This document shows, one piece after another, positions 50,373 through 59,220 of a DNA stretch of 64,000 bases; the stretch's first letter is position 1; every line of letters starts with the position of its first letter. The position numbers and the translations under genes were made by a program. The stretch covers positions 1-64,000 of the forward strand of contig NZ_FUYE01000005.1 of assembly GCF_900167535.1 (NCBI RefSeq), read 5' to 3'. This DNA is from Prosthecobacter debontii. Its GTDB lineage: Bacteria; Verrucomicrobiota; Verrucomicrobiia; Verrucomicrobiales; Verrucomicrobiaceae. The notes under the pieces were generated by a model. The model was not told the DNA's origin. It searched no databases and worked only from the letters and a program-made list of their open reading frames with translations.

Positions 50373-50600
50373 GCTCATATGCGCGGGCCAGAGACCGTTA
50401 GGCTGAAGCGGTTGCCGAGACCCAAAGGCTGATTCTGTGACGCATGTTTTCGGATGGATAACTTGGCTGTGATCAAGCTTTGACGTTTCCCAATACGGGG
50501 GGAGCATGGCCATCTGTTTCGCTTGATGGTTAACGGAACGATGAGCGTGCGCCTTCGAGATGCGGGCAGAAGGTACCCGCATCCGGTCCCTTGGTTAGAG

Positions 50601-53456
50601 CTAGAGCGCTTTGACCACTATTTTCTGCACACGGAAGAGTTCAGAGTCAGGTGGAATGGTTTTGGGGCGGAGGCGCAGGCGGTAGATGCCAGGTTTTTCC
50701 ACATGGATCGTGCCGACGACAAAGCCTTTGTAGTCCTTGTCGCTGTCGGTTTTTACCACAGCGGTGAGGAGGGTCTGACCGGCAAGGAGCACCTCGTAGG
50801 TGCCTAGCAGCTCGCTGGGGTGGGACTGATAGATTTGGATTTCGTAGTCACCGTTGCTGGGGAGTTCCACTAGCCAGGAAGCCCAGTCGTCTTCATCGGT
50901 CCAGTTGATGAGGGCGTCTTCGTCATGAGTCACGGAGCCGCCCAGGCGATAGTCGGCTTTGTCGGCTGGGAGCGTGCCTTTGTCTCCTGGGGGCACGGAG
51001 ATCACCTGCTCCAGTTTCTCGCGGAAAGCTTTAGCCAGATCTTTGGCTTCCTCTCTCAGAGAACCATCGGAGCTGTTTGAAAACTCTTCGAAGAAGGTGG
51101 CGGTGCCAGGGGCGATAATGCGGCTGAGCACACTGAGCACATAGCGTTTTTCCGTGGTATCCCGGGCGTTGGCATACAGGCTCTGGGCGTAGAGGAAGAG
51201 CGTCTGCTGGGAGTCGGGGCCCGGATTACCAATGATCTCGCGAGCGGCTAGGAGGAGATAGACGCGGCACGTCTCATGTGGTTCATTGGGGAAACGGGCG
51301 CTGATGGCCTGCAGAGGTTCGTGAGTGGGGTATTCGGCCAGCACGGTGATGGCGGCGAGACGGACTTTTTCGGAAGGATCAGAAATCGCTTCCGTCACCA
51401 CCGCGAGGATGTTGTCACCACCGACGCGGGTGAGCACGTTGAAGAGCAAGGCGCGGCTGTCGGCATGGTCCTTGGCTGCGTGATAGGCCTCCAGGGTTTC
51501 TTGAGTGGCTTTGGCTCGGTCTGTGGAGGACTCAATGGCTTCACCCAGGGCTTTTTCGATCTCTTTCTGATCCAGGGAGTGACTGCTGCGCACGAGCTTC
51601 AGCACCCGGGGAAGATCTTCCACTGGGGTGATGTGGCCGAGGGCTTTCCAGGCGGCTTTACGCACTTCGCCACGGTTGTCACCGGTGAGGCTCAGCAGAG
51701 TCTCAAAGGCGGCTTCACTGCGGCGCTGGCCGATGACCTGAATCAGGGGCACCACCACGGGGTAGTTTTTTACCTTGGCCAAGTGCTCCATGAGGATGTC
51801 ATCGATGTAATCCCCCCCGTGCAGACGAGTCAGGACCTTGATGGCCTCTTCACGATGAGTGGGGTCCTCCAGCAGTTCCAAGAGCGTGCGGACATCCACG
51901 TCCGAGCCTTCGGGACGATCTGTCGCACTGAGTTCTGCCAGACGCTGTTCACGCTCGGCACGACCTGCATATTTGACATAACTAATCAGACCAAATTCGG
52001 CGATGAGGATGACGATGAAGGCGGTGATGATGATGTTCAGCGCATTGCCTCGCTTCGGCATGGAATGTGAATGCGAGTGAGAATGCTGTGGCGGTGGATT
52101 TCTCCGGCTGGTGGCGTGTTGGGTGTAAGCCGGTGGCGGGGTGTCTGCAGCGGGGTGATAGTGCGCGGGGGCGGGAATGTAGGCAGGAGCAGGCTCAGGC
52201 TCGGGTTCTGCCATGAGCGTCTGGGTGATCTCACCAGTGGGGGCTGCGGCGGGGATGTAAGCAGGCTCGGGTTCAGGTTCTGGCTCCTGTGCAGGTTCAG
52301 GCTCGGGAGTAAAGGCAGGCGCTGGCGGCGGTGTATAGGAGGCAGCAGGTTCCGGCTCAGGCTCGGGTTCAGCTTCCACTTCGGGTTCCGAGGCTTCCAC
52401 CAGGGCAGGGGAGGCTGGGAGGTCTTCGGCCTCGGCTTCGGCGAGTGGCTCGGGTTCCGGCTCAGGCTCTGGCGCGATGACGGGCGTGGAGTAGATCTCT
52501 GTGGGTGGCTCCTCAGGCTCGACGTGGGCTGCCTCTTCTGCTTCATCGGCTAGGGTGAGGACATGCTCCTCTTCCTCGGGTTCATCGACGATGGCTACGG
52601 CAGGCACTTCCTCATCCTCCAGGACCATGACCAGGGGCTCCGGCTCCACCATGGTGGCGGCGGTCTGGACATTGAGCTCACCGAGCTGACGGAAGCTGGC
52701 CAATGCCTGGGCGGCACTGGCGGGGCGGGCCGAGGGCTGCACATGCATCAGCCAATCCAGCCAAGCAAAGACGGGATCTTTCAGGTCTGGGCGCAGCTCA
52801 GCCAGCGGGGTGCGGGGTGGGTAGAGCTTGGCGGTGATGACGTGCATCTTTTCCTCCCCCGGGTAGGCGAGCTGTCCGGTGAGGGCTTGATAGTAAATGC
52901 AGCCGAGCGAATACAGATCTGTGCGGGCATCGACGTAGCCGTTGCCAAATTGCTCCGGGGCCATGTAGTGGATGGAGCCTGCCATGCTGGTCTGCGGGCC
53001 ACCAGCCTGGGCTAAGCCGAAGTCGATGATCTTGATCCCGAACTCCTTCTCTTTGTTCCAGGGGATCATGATGTTCTCGGGCTTCAGATCTCGGTGGATC
53101 AGCCCGGCATCATGAGCCACGCCGATGGCCTGAAGGGTCTGTGTGACCAGTGTCTTAAAGTCTGGAAGGGTGAGCGGGCCAGTGGCCAGACGATGGGCCA
53201 GGGTCTCGCCTTTGATCATCTCCAGAACGAGGTAGGCACCCTCTTCATCTTTGTCATACTCCAGGACCGTGACGATGTTCGGATGGCGCAGACCGTAGAG
53301 CGCACGGGCTTCCCACATGAGGGAGTCCATGTTGGCGGTCTCGCTCGGCACACGTTTGATGGCCACATCCCGATTCGCAGATTTATCCCAGGCCTGGAGA
53401 ACCTTGCCGGTGCCGCCAGTGGAGATGGTGGAGATGATTTGATAACGGTCTTTCAT
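50601..53456 (-). CDS. Receptor-type Ser/Thr kinase with acidic Pro-rich linker, HEAT repeats and C-terminal beta domain
   Basis: The 951-residue protein has an N-terminal kinase domain (about 5-260) with Lys34, HRDLKPEN at 121-128 and DFG 145-147, all canonical. A linker rich in Glu and Pro runs from about 265 to 465 (repeated PEPEPEPE-type units). One membrane helix follows (about 473-497, IIITAFIVILIAEFGLISYV). The outside part contains HEAT-like repeats (about 510-760) and a C-terminal beta-rich domain (about 830-951, GDYEIQIYQSHPS, PGIYRLRLRPK) similar to carbohydrate-binding or NPCBM-like modules. It likely senses an envelope ligand. Confidence 0.85.
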   Translation of the reverse strand: MKDRYQIISTISTGGTGKVLQAWDKSANRDVAIKRVPSETANMDSLMWEARALYGLRHPNIVTVLEYDKDEEGAYLVLEMIKGETLAHRLATGPLTLPDFKTLVTQTLQAIGVAHDAGLIHRDLKPENIMIPWNKEKEFGIKIIDFGLAQAGGPQTSMAGSIHYMAPEQFGNGYVDARTDLYSLGCIYYQALTGQLAYPGEEKMHVITAKLYPPRTPLAELRPDLKDPVFAWLDWLMHVQPSARPASAAQALASFRQLGELNVQTAATMVEPEPLVMVLEDEEVPAVAIVDEPEEEEHVLTLADEAEEAAHVEPEEPPTEIYSTPVIAPEPEPEPEPLAEAEAEDLPASPALVEASEPEVEAEPEPEPEPAASYTPPPAPAFTPEPEPAQEPEPEPEPAYIPAAAPTGEITQTLMAEPEPEPAPAYIPAPAHYHPAADTPPPAYTQHATSRRNPPPQHSHSHSHSMPKRGNALNIIITAFIVILIAEFGLISYVKYAGRAEREQRLAELSATDRPEGSDVDVRTLLELLEDPTHREEAIKVLTRLHGGDYIDDILMEHLAKVKNYPVVVPLIQVIGQRRSEAAFETLLSLTGDNRGEVRKAAWKALGHITPVEDLPRVLKLVRSSHSLDQKEIEKALGEAIESSTDRAKATQETLEAYHAAKDHADSRALLFNVLTRVGGDNILAVVTEAISDPSEKVRLAAITVLAEYPTHEPLQAISARFPNEPHETCRVYLLLAAREIIGNPGPDSQQTLFLYAQSLYANARDTTEKRYVLSVLSRIIAPGTATFFEEFSNSSDGSLREEAKDLAKAFREKLEQVISVPPGDKGTLPADKADYRLGGSVTHDEDALINWTDEDDWASWLVELPSNGDYEIQIYQSHPSELLGTYEVLLAGQTLLTAVVKTDSDKDYKGFVVGTIHVEKPGIYRLRLRPKTIPPDSELFRVQKIVVKAL

Positions 53457-53574
53457 GAACGGGAGAGCAACTGACTAACCAGGATGCGGAGAGAGTTCCA
53501 GAAGGAAACTCGTTTGCACAGAGAAACAACAACGGGAAGAGGGCAGATTATGCTTCAGGGACGGTAAGTTCAGA

Positions 53575-54654
53575 TCATTCGTCTTTCAACATGACCACGT
53601 CATCCGAGTTGGCCATGGCTCGCATTGGCTCTCCGGAGGGATGGCGAATCTGCCGAGGATTGGGCTCGCAAACTTTGATCGCAGGGCCGTTCTCGATCTG
53701 AAGGAGATACTGCACGTTGGCTCCCAGGTAGGTGGTATCCACGATGTGTCCTTGGAAGCGGTTGCTGGAGTCCGCCATGTAGTTGAAACTGAGGGACTCG
53801 GGGCGGATCGAAAGAATCACCTTTTCTCCATGCTGAGGCTGCCAGTCGTCGGTGTTGGGACGGGCACGCAGAGTGGTGAAGGCGGTCTTCACTTCATAAT
53901 GACCTGAGGAAGATTGAGTCTGCACGGTCCCTGGGATGAAGTTGGTTTCCCCAATGAACTCCGCCACCATGCGGGAGGCGGGCTGACGATACACCTCCTC
54001 CGGCGTGCCGAGCTGTGCCAAGTGGCCTCCATTCATGACTGCCAGCCGATCTGCCATGCTCAGGGCCTCATCCCGATCATGCGTGACGTAGATGCCTGTG
54101 AGGCCGAATTCCTTGCAGATGCGTCGGATCTCAGAGCGCATTTCATGACGTAGTTTGGCATCCAAGTTGGAGAGCGGCTCATCCAGAAGCAGGCAGCGGG
54201 GATGGATAACCAGAGCTCGAGCCAGGGCGACCCGCTGCTGCTGACCCCCCGAGAGTTGGCCGATTTTTCGTGAGCCCAAGCCACCGAGCTGCACCAGTTC
54301 CAGGGCCTCCATGACCCGCCGCTCGATCTCGGCATCGGGACGCTTCCGCTCCTCCAAGCCGAATGCGACGTTCTGAGCCACATTCATATGCGGCCACAGG
54401 GCATAGCTCTGGAACATCATGCCAGTGCCGCGTTTATGAGCAGGCTGGCGTGTCACATCCTCCTCGCCAAAGAAGATTCGGCCGCTATCCGGTCGGTAAA
54501 ATCCGGCGATGTGGCGCAGCAGGGTCGTCTTGCCGCAGCCACTGGGACCGAGCAGGAAAAACAATTCGCCCTGACCTATCTCGAGATTGATCCGATTCAG
54601 AACCGTCTGGCTGCCGAAACGTTTGGTGAGATCGCGGATGGAGATGGGGACCAT
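53575..54654 (-). CDS. ABC transporter ATP-binding protein (PotA/FbpC-like) with TOBE domain
   Basis: The ATG at 54654 is preferred over 54675. The 359-residue protein has Walker A (GPSGCGKTTLL), Q-loop (MMFQSYALWPHM), signature LSGGQQQRVALARAL, Walker B LLLDEPLSNLDAKLR and a switch His (YVTHDRDEALS). A C-terminal TOBE-like domain (about 285-359) binds regulatory ligands. This is the CUT1/MOI class that imports spermidine, iron(III), thiosulfate, 2-aminoethylphosphonate or sugars. No permease or binding-protein genes are next to it. Location beside speA makes a polyamine link tempting, but this is context only. Confidence 0.85.
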   Translation of the reverse strand: MVPISIRDLTKRFGSQTVLNRINLEIGQGELFFLLGPSGCGKTTLLRHIAGFYRPDSGRIFFGEEDVTRQPAHKRGTGMMFQSYALWPHMNVAQNVAFGLEERKRPDAEIERRVMEALELVQLGGLGSRKIGQLSGGQQQRVALARALVIHPRCLLLDEPLSNLDAKLRHEMRSEIRRICKEFGLTGIYVTHDRDEALSMADRLAVMNGGHLAQLGTPEEVYRQPASRMVAEFIGETNFIPGTVQTQSSSGHYEVKTAFTTLRARPNTDDWQPQHGEKVILSIRPESLSFNYMADSSNRFQGHIVDTTYLGANVQYLLQIENGPAIKVCEPNPRQIRHPSGEPMRAMANSDDVVMLKDE

Positions 54655-54708
54655 GCGAGCGCTGCTGTAAGCCACAGAAACGCGGCAGGCAAGGCAGGGA
54701 ATCTGGGA

Positions 54709-54942
54709 TTAGCGGAAATACGGATCTTTGAAGTCCGTGCGGGCTTTCATCGGCGGAGTGTTCCCGGCCGCAGCCGAACCTTCCTGACCGTGTTGGATCT
54801 CCGCATCGGTGCCGGGATTGCGCTTCCAGGGATTGAACTCTGGGTTTAAGACCTGACCCTCGCGGCGTGCTTTTTCAGCTCTGGGAAAGCTGATGCACGA
54901 AGCCAAGGTGAGAAGTGAGGCCAAGAGCAGAAGATGGCGCAT
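54709..54942 (-). CDS. Small lipoprotein of unknown function
   Basis: This 77-residue protein has a typical lipoprotein signal (MRHLLLLASLLTLASC, lipobox LASC) followed by a short charged, Pro/Gly-rich stretch with no recognisable fold (NPEFNPWKRNPGTDAEI). It starts 18 bases after the speA stop, in the same direction, so it is probably in the same operon. The lipobox and spacing make it a likely real gene. Function cannot be assigned. Confidence 0.65.
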   Translation of the reverse strand: MRHLLLLASLLTLASCISFPRAEKARREGQVLNPEFNPWKRNPGTDAEIQHGQEGSAAAGNTPPMKARTDFKDPYFR

Positions 54943-54960
54943 GATGAGAACGAGCGAGGA

Positions 54961-56907
54961 TTAGGTCTCAAAGTATGTGTAACCGCGCAGACCGGCATCG
55001 TAGGCACCCATGATCTCACGGCGCTCGGTGGCGGTGATGCGCTTGGACACGACGGCGCTCTCGGCCAGGTTGCGGAAGCGGGTGGAGAGATCTTTAGGAT
55101 CGTATTCCACATAGCTGAGCACCTCGGATACGCTGTCGCCTTCCTGCTCGCGGCGATACTTTAGTTTCCCACCTTCGATGCTGACGCTGACGACGTTGGT
55201 GTCGCCTAACAAGTTGTGCAGATCGCCCAGGGTCTCCTGATAAGCGCCGACGAGGAAGATGCCGAGCATGTAGTCTTCACCTTTTTCAAACTCGGGGTCG
55301 TGCAGTGGCAGACTGCCGCAGATCTCACCGCTGTGGGCGAATTTGGCAATCTTGCCATCGCTGTCGCAGGTGATGTCGGAGAGCACGGCATTGCGTGAGG
55401 GTTTCTCCTTCAGGCGATGGATCGGCATGACGGGGAAGATCTGGTCGATGGCCCAAAGGTCAGGAAGACTCTGGAAGATGGAGAAGTTGCCGTAGTAGTA
55501 ATCGGTCATGACCGTGGTCATGCGGTCCATCTGGCTGCCGTCATGGCCGACGGCGGACAGTTTACCCGAAATCCAGGTCATGATGGCCCAATACATCTCC
55601 TCGCCCAAGGAACGCTCCCGCAGCGTCACCTTGCCGTAGTTGAACTCACTGCGGAGTTTGTCTCGGTAATAGACTGCGTCGTTGTAGATCTCCTGGAGAC
55701 GCTCACCCGTGAGCTTGCTGGGGTCTTTGCGGGTCTCGTCTTTCAGTTCAGCGAGGTTGCGCAACAGTTGGGGAGAATCTTTGGACAACTCGATCCCGTT
55801 GGAGCGAGGCTCGAAGCGGTTGACGTCCAAAATATTGATGATGAGGACCGAGTAGTAGGCGACTACGGCGCGGCCAGATTCCGTAATGATGTCTGGATGG
55901 GGCACACCAGCTTCAGCGGTGACTTCGGTGATCGCCTCAATGACGTCGGCACAGTATTCCTTGGTGCCGTAGTTGCTGGAGGCGGAAGTCGCTCCTTTGA
56001 AACCGTCGTAGCTGATGGCCAGACCGCCGCCGAGGTCCAGGATGCCCATGCGGGCACCTTCCTGTACCAGACCGCAATAGACGCGGGTGGCTTCGGTCAC
56101 CGCTTGGCGAATGGCGCGGATGTTTGGGATCTGGGAACCCTGGTGATAGTGGAGCATGCGCAGGCAATCCAGCATGCCTTGCTCACGGAGTTGATCCACC
56201 ACGCCCATGAGCTGGCTGATGTTCAGTCCAAAGACGCTGGCATCACCGCCAGAGCCGCTCCAGTGACCGGCACTTTCTGCACTCAGGCGGAAGCGCACCC
56301 CAAGAGTCGGGCGCACGCCCATCTTCTTCGAGCGCTCAAGGATCAGGGCCAGCTCACTCGGCATCTCCAGCACAAGGATGACCTGGAGCCCCATCTTTTG
56401 GGCGTTCAGAGCTAAGTCGATGAATTCTTCATCCTTGTAGCCGTTGCAGACGATGTAGGCCTCAGGATCATGCATGTAAGCCAGCGCGGCGATCAGCTCG
56501 GGCTTGCTACCTGCTTCAAGGCCGTAGTGATACTTGCGACCGTAGCGGGTGATCTCTTCGATAACCTCCTGCTGCTGGTTCACTTTGATCGGATAAACCC
56601 CGCGATACACGCCTTGATACTTGCCCTCACGAATGGCGGAGTGGAAGCCCTCATTCAGTTCGTCGATGCGCCAGCGCAGCAGATCACCGAAACGAATGAG
56701 CACAGGAAGCTGGGTGCCACGCTCGCGCAGCCCCTTGACGATTTCCGAGAGGGAAACCGGCTTGCTTTTTTTGCCATCCTTGAGGTTGACGACGACTTCG
56801 CCCTTGGATGACACGTCAAAGTAACCATGGCCCCATTCACGAATGCCGTAGAGATCGGCGCTGTCGTTAATGGTCCAGGGGGCGGGTTTGGTGGGGCGGC
56901 GTTCCAT
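54961..56907 (-). CDS. speA: Biosynthetic arginine decarboxylase
   Basis: The 648-residue protein fits the SpeA family (about 630-660). It starts with WTINDSADLYGIREWG and has the PLP-binding Lys108 in GVYPIKVNQQ, GLEAGSKPELIAAL, GVRFRLSAESAGHW, a Gly-rich phosphate loop (LDLGGGLAISYDG) and the active-site Cys in DITCDSDG. It converts arginine to agmatine, which leads to putrescine and spermidine. No agmatinase gene is in the window. A small lipoprotein and an ABC ATPase follow in the same direction. Confidence 0.95.
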   Translation of the reverse strand: MERRPTKPAPWTINDSADLYGIREWGHGYFDVSSKGEVVVNLKDGKKSKPVSLSEIVKGLRERGTQLPVLIRFGDLLRWRIDELNEGFHSAIREGKYQGVYRGVYPIKVNQQQEVIEEITRYGRKYHYGLEAGSKPELIAALAYMHDPEAYIVCNGYKDEEFIDLALNAQKMGLQVILVLEMPSELALILERSKKMGVRPTLGVRFRLSAESAGHWSGSGGDASVFGLNISQLMGVVDQLREQGMLDCLRMLHYHQGSQIPNIRAIRQAVTEATRVYCGLVQEGARMGILDLGGGLAISYDGFKGATSASSNYGTKEYCADVIEAITEVTAEAGVPHPDIITESGRAVVAYYSVLIINILDVNRFEPRSNGIELSKDSPQLLRNLAELKDETRKDPSKLTGERLQEIYNDAVYYRDKLRSEFNYGKVTLRERSLGEEMYWAIMTWISGKLSAVGHDGSQMDRMTTVMTDYYYGNFSIFQSLPDLWAIDQIFPVMPIHRLKEKPSRNAVLSDITCDSDGKIAKFAHSGEICGSLPLHDPEFEKGEDYMLGIFLVGAYQETLGDLHNLLGDTNVVSVSIEGGKLKYRREQEGDSVSEVLSYVEYDPKDLSTRFRNLAESAVVSKRITATERREIMGAYDAGLRGYTYFET

Positions 56908-57063
56908 TGATCGTTAGAGCGCGCGATTATGGGGGCAATCTCGCGGATGAAAAGTGAAAGTCTTCATTCAGGGGCAACTCGGGGTCCTTCTTGCGCTAGG
57001 GACAAACTGCAACCGGAGACGTTTTTGGGGGAATCTTGAGGGAAAGACCTGTCATTTCTTGCC

Positions 57064-59067
57064 ATGAAGTTTCTTCGTCCCTTTTGTCTGGGCCTGCTGT
57101 CTCTTTCGTTACTTTTTTCTCAGTTAAGGGCTCAGGCCCCTGAGGTCTCACCCCGCGTTCTTATCGTTTTAGATGCCTCCGGTAGCATGTGGGGGCAGGT
57201 GCATGGCCGCCCGAAGATCGAAATTGCTCGGGAAGTGATCCGGGATTTTGAAGGCAGCTTGCCTGCGAATGTCGAACTGGGCCTCGTGGCCTACGGACAT
57301 CGCCACAAGGGCGATTGCAATGACATCGAGCTCGTGGCTCCGGTGGACAAACTGGACCGGAAGGGCCTGGTGAAAACCGTGAACGCTCTCCAGCCGAAAG
57401 GCAAAACTCCGCTCACCTCCGCTGTGGAGTTTGCCGCGGAAAAACTGCGTTACACCGAGCAGAAGGCCAGTGTCATCCTGGTGACGGATGGTGAGGAAAC
57501 CTGTGATCGTGATCCCTGTGAGGCGGCCGCCAAGCTGGAATCCCTGGGCTTGGACTTCACCGCCCACGTCATCGCCTTCGATCTTACTGATAAAGCGGCT
57601 AGGTCGGTGGAGTGTCTGGCGAAGACCACCGGCGGGCAATTTCTGAAAGCCGACGATGCGGCCAGCCTCGCGGATGCGCTGACGATGGCCATGGAAGCGG
57701 AAACCAAGCCCGCCCCTGAAGAGGAGAAGCTCGGGGAAGCCACGCTGGAAGGCCCTGCGACAGTGGTGATGGGCAGCACTTTTGAGGTGAAATGGACCGG
57801 GCCTAACAATCGAGGGGACCACATCTGCATCGTGCCCCAGGGCACGGATGATCGTGCGTTTGGCAACTACGCCTATACCATCCGTGGAAACCCGTCCCAA
57901 TTGGTGGCGCTCATTCAACCTGGGCAGGCTGAACTGCGCTACGTGACGGGAATCTCTGGCAAAGTGCTGGCACGTGCACCGATCGAAATCACCAAGGCGG
58001 TCATCACCTTGAAAGCAGCCGAGCAGATCATCGCGGGGGGCAAGATCCCCGTGGAGTGGACCGGGCCTAACAATCACGGAGATCGGATTGGCATCGCCAT
58101 GAAGGATGCGGATAAAACGGCGATCGCTAACTATGAATACACGGTGCGCGGAAACCCCGCCCTCGTGACTGCACCGCTCACTGTTGGAGAGGCGGAGATT
58201 CACTACATCGCCGGCCAGGGCAGTCAGATTCTGGAGAGCCAGCCTGTGAAGATCATGCCCGCAGAGGTCTCTCTGATGGCGGTGGAAACCGTGGTCGCGG
58301 GAGCGCGTCTGAAAATCGACTGGACGGGGCCTAACAATAATGCGGATCGCATCGCCATCGTCTCCGCCGGTCCCAACGGCAAGGAGGTGGTGAACTACGA
58401 ATACACCGTGCGTGGTAATCCTGCGGCTGTCACGGCACCCATGATCGTCGGTGCTGCCGAGATTCGCTATATCGCCGGTCAAGGTGGCAAGACTCTGGCG
58501 ACACGGCCAGTGACCATCACCGAGGCACAGGTTTCTCTGACCGCTCCAGACCGCGTGGTGGCAGGTGCGGAGGTCTCAGTCGAGTGGACCGGTCCCGGCA
58601 ATCAGAGCGACCGCATCGCCATCGTTTCCCCCGGAGCGAATGGCAAGGAAGTGATGAACTACGAATACACCCAGCGAGGCAACCCTGTGAAGGTGCCTGC
58701 GACCATGATTTTAGGGGCAGCCGAGATTCGCTACATCGCAGGACAAGGCGGCAAGGTCCTGGCCACACGATCGCTGACTATTGAAGCATCTAAGGTTACA
58801 CTCAAAGGCCCGGCATCCTCGCCCGCAGGCACGAAGGTGGCCATCGACTGGGAAGGGCCCGATAACCGAGGCGACCGCATCACCATTGTGATGAAAGGCA
58901 CTCCCGACGACAAGATCGAGAAATACGGCTACACTTCCTGGGGCAACCCGCTGAAAGTGGAGGCACCGAAAAGTGCCGGTGAAGCCGAGATCCGTTATCT
59001 CTCAGGGCAGGGGAATGCCGTGCTGGCTCGTCAGCCCATTCAGCTCATGCAACCCGCGGAGGAGTAA
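57064..59067 (+). CDS. VWA-domain protein with five tandem beta-domain repeats
   Basis: The 667-residue protein has a signal peptide (about 1-23), a VWA domain (about 30-210) with an intact MIDAS motif (DASGSMWGQ, GKTPLTSAV, TDGEETC) and two to three Cys that could pair, and then five repeats of about 85 residues from about 228 to the end. Each repeat holds a W-GP-N--DRI-IV core (for example EWTGPGNQSDRIAIVSPG), a YEYT-RGNP segment, and AEIRYIAGQGGK-LATR. The repeats are close to each other, so recent duplication is likely. Similar modules are known in other VWA proteins. It is probably periplasmic or cell-surface; the ligand is unknown. Confidence 0.85.
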   Translation: MKFLRPFCLGLLSLSLLFSQLRAQAPEVSPRVLIVLDASGSMWGQVHGRPKIEIAREVIRDFEGSLPANVELGLVAYGHRHKGDCNDIELVAPVDKLDRKGLVKTVNALQPKGKTPLTSAVEFAAEKLRYTEQKASVILVTDGEETCDRDPCEAAAKLESLGLDFTAHVIAFDLTDKAARSVECLAKTTGGQFLKADDAASLADALTMAMEAETKPAPEEEKLGEATLEGPATVVMGSTFEVKWTGPNNRGDHICIVPQGTDDRAFGNYAYTIRGNPSQLVALIQPGQAELRYVTGISGKVLARAPIEITKAVITLKAAEQIIAGGKIPVEWTGPNNHGDRIGIAMKDADKTAIANYEYTVRGNPALVTAPLTVGEAEIHYIAGQGSQILESQPVKIMPAEVSLMAVETVVAGARLKIDWTGPNNNADRIAIVSAGPNGKEVVNYEYTVRGNPAAVTAPMIVGAAEIRYIAGQGGKTLATRPVTITEAQVSLTAPDRVVAGAEVSVEWTGPGNQSDRIAIVSPGANGKEVMNYEYTQRGNPVKVPATMILGAAEIRYIAGQGGKVLATRSLTIEASKVTLKGPASSPAGTKVAIDWEGPDNRGDRITIVMKGTPDDKIEKYGYTSWGNPLKVEAPKSAGEAEIRYLSGQGNAVLARQPIQLMQPAEE

Positions 59068-59220
59068 TGGAGCAGAGGGCGTCGTGCTTAAGGGTAGATC
59101 AAAACTGCCGCTTTCCAAAACGCGGTTTCTGCTTTACGCCCTTCCCCCGCTTTCATCGGCCAACCACGTCGCTTTCGTGCCCTGCTTGACCTTTGACCGC
59201 TAGACCTGACTTTTCTGACC

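Noticed and set aside
52150..52500. Short repeated bases inside the large kinase gene
   Set aside because: They encode the Glu/Pro-rich linker in frame, so they are explained by the protein sequence and are not a separate DNA repeat element.
57169..58482. 437-codon open frame on the minus strand opposite the VWA gene
   Set aside because: It mirrors the repeated plus-strand sequence and shows His/Arg-rich shadow composition.
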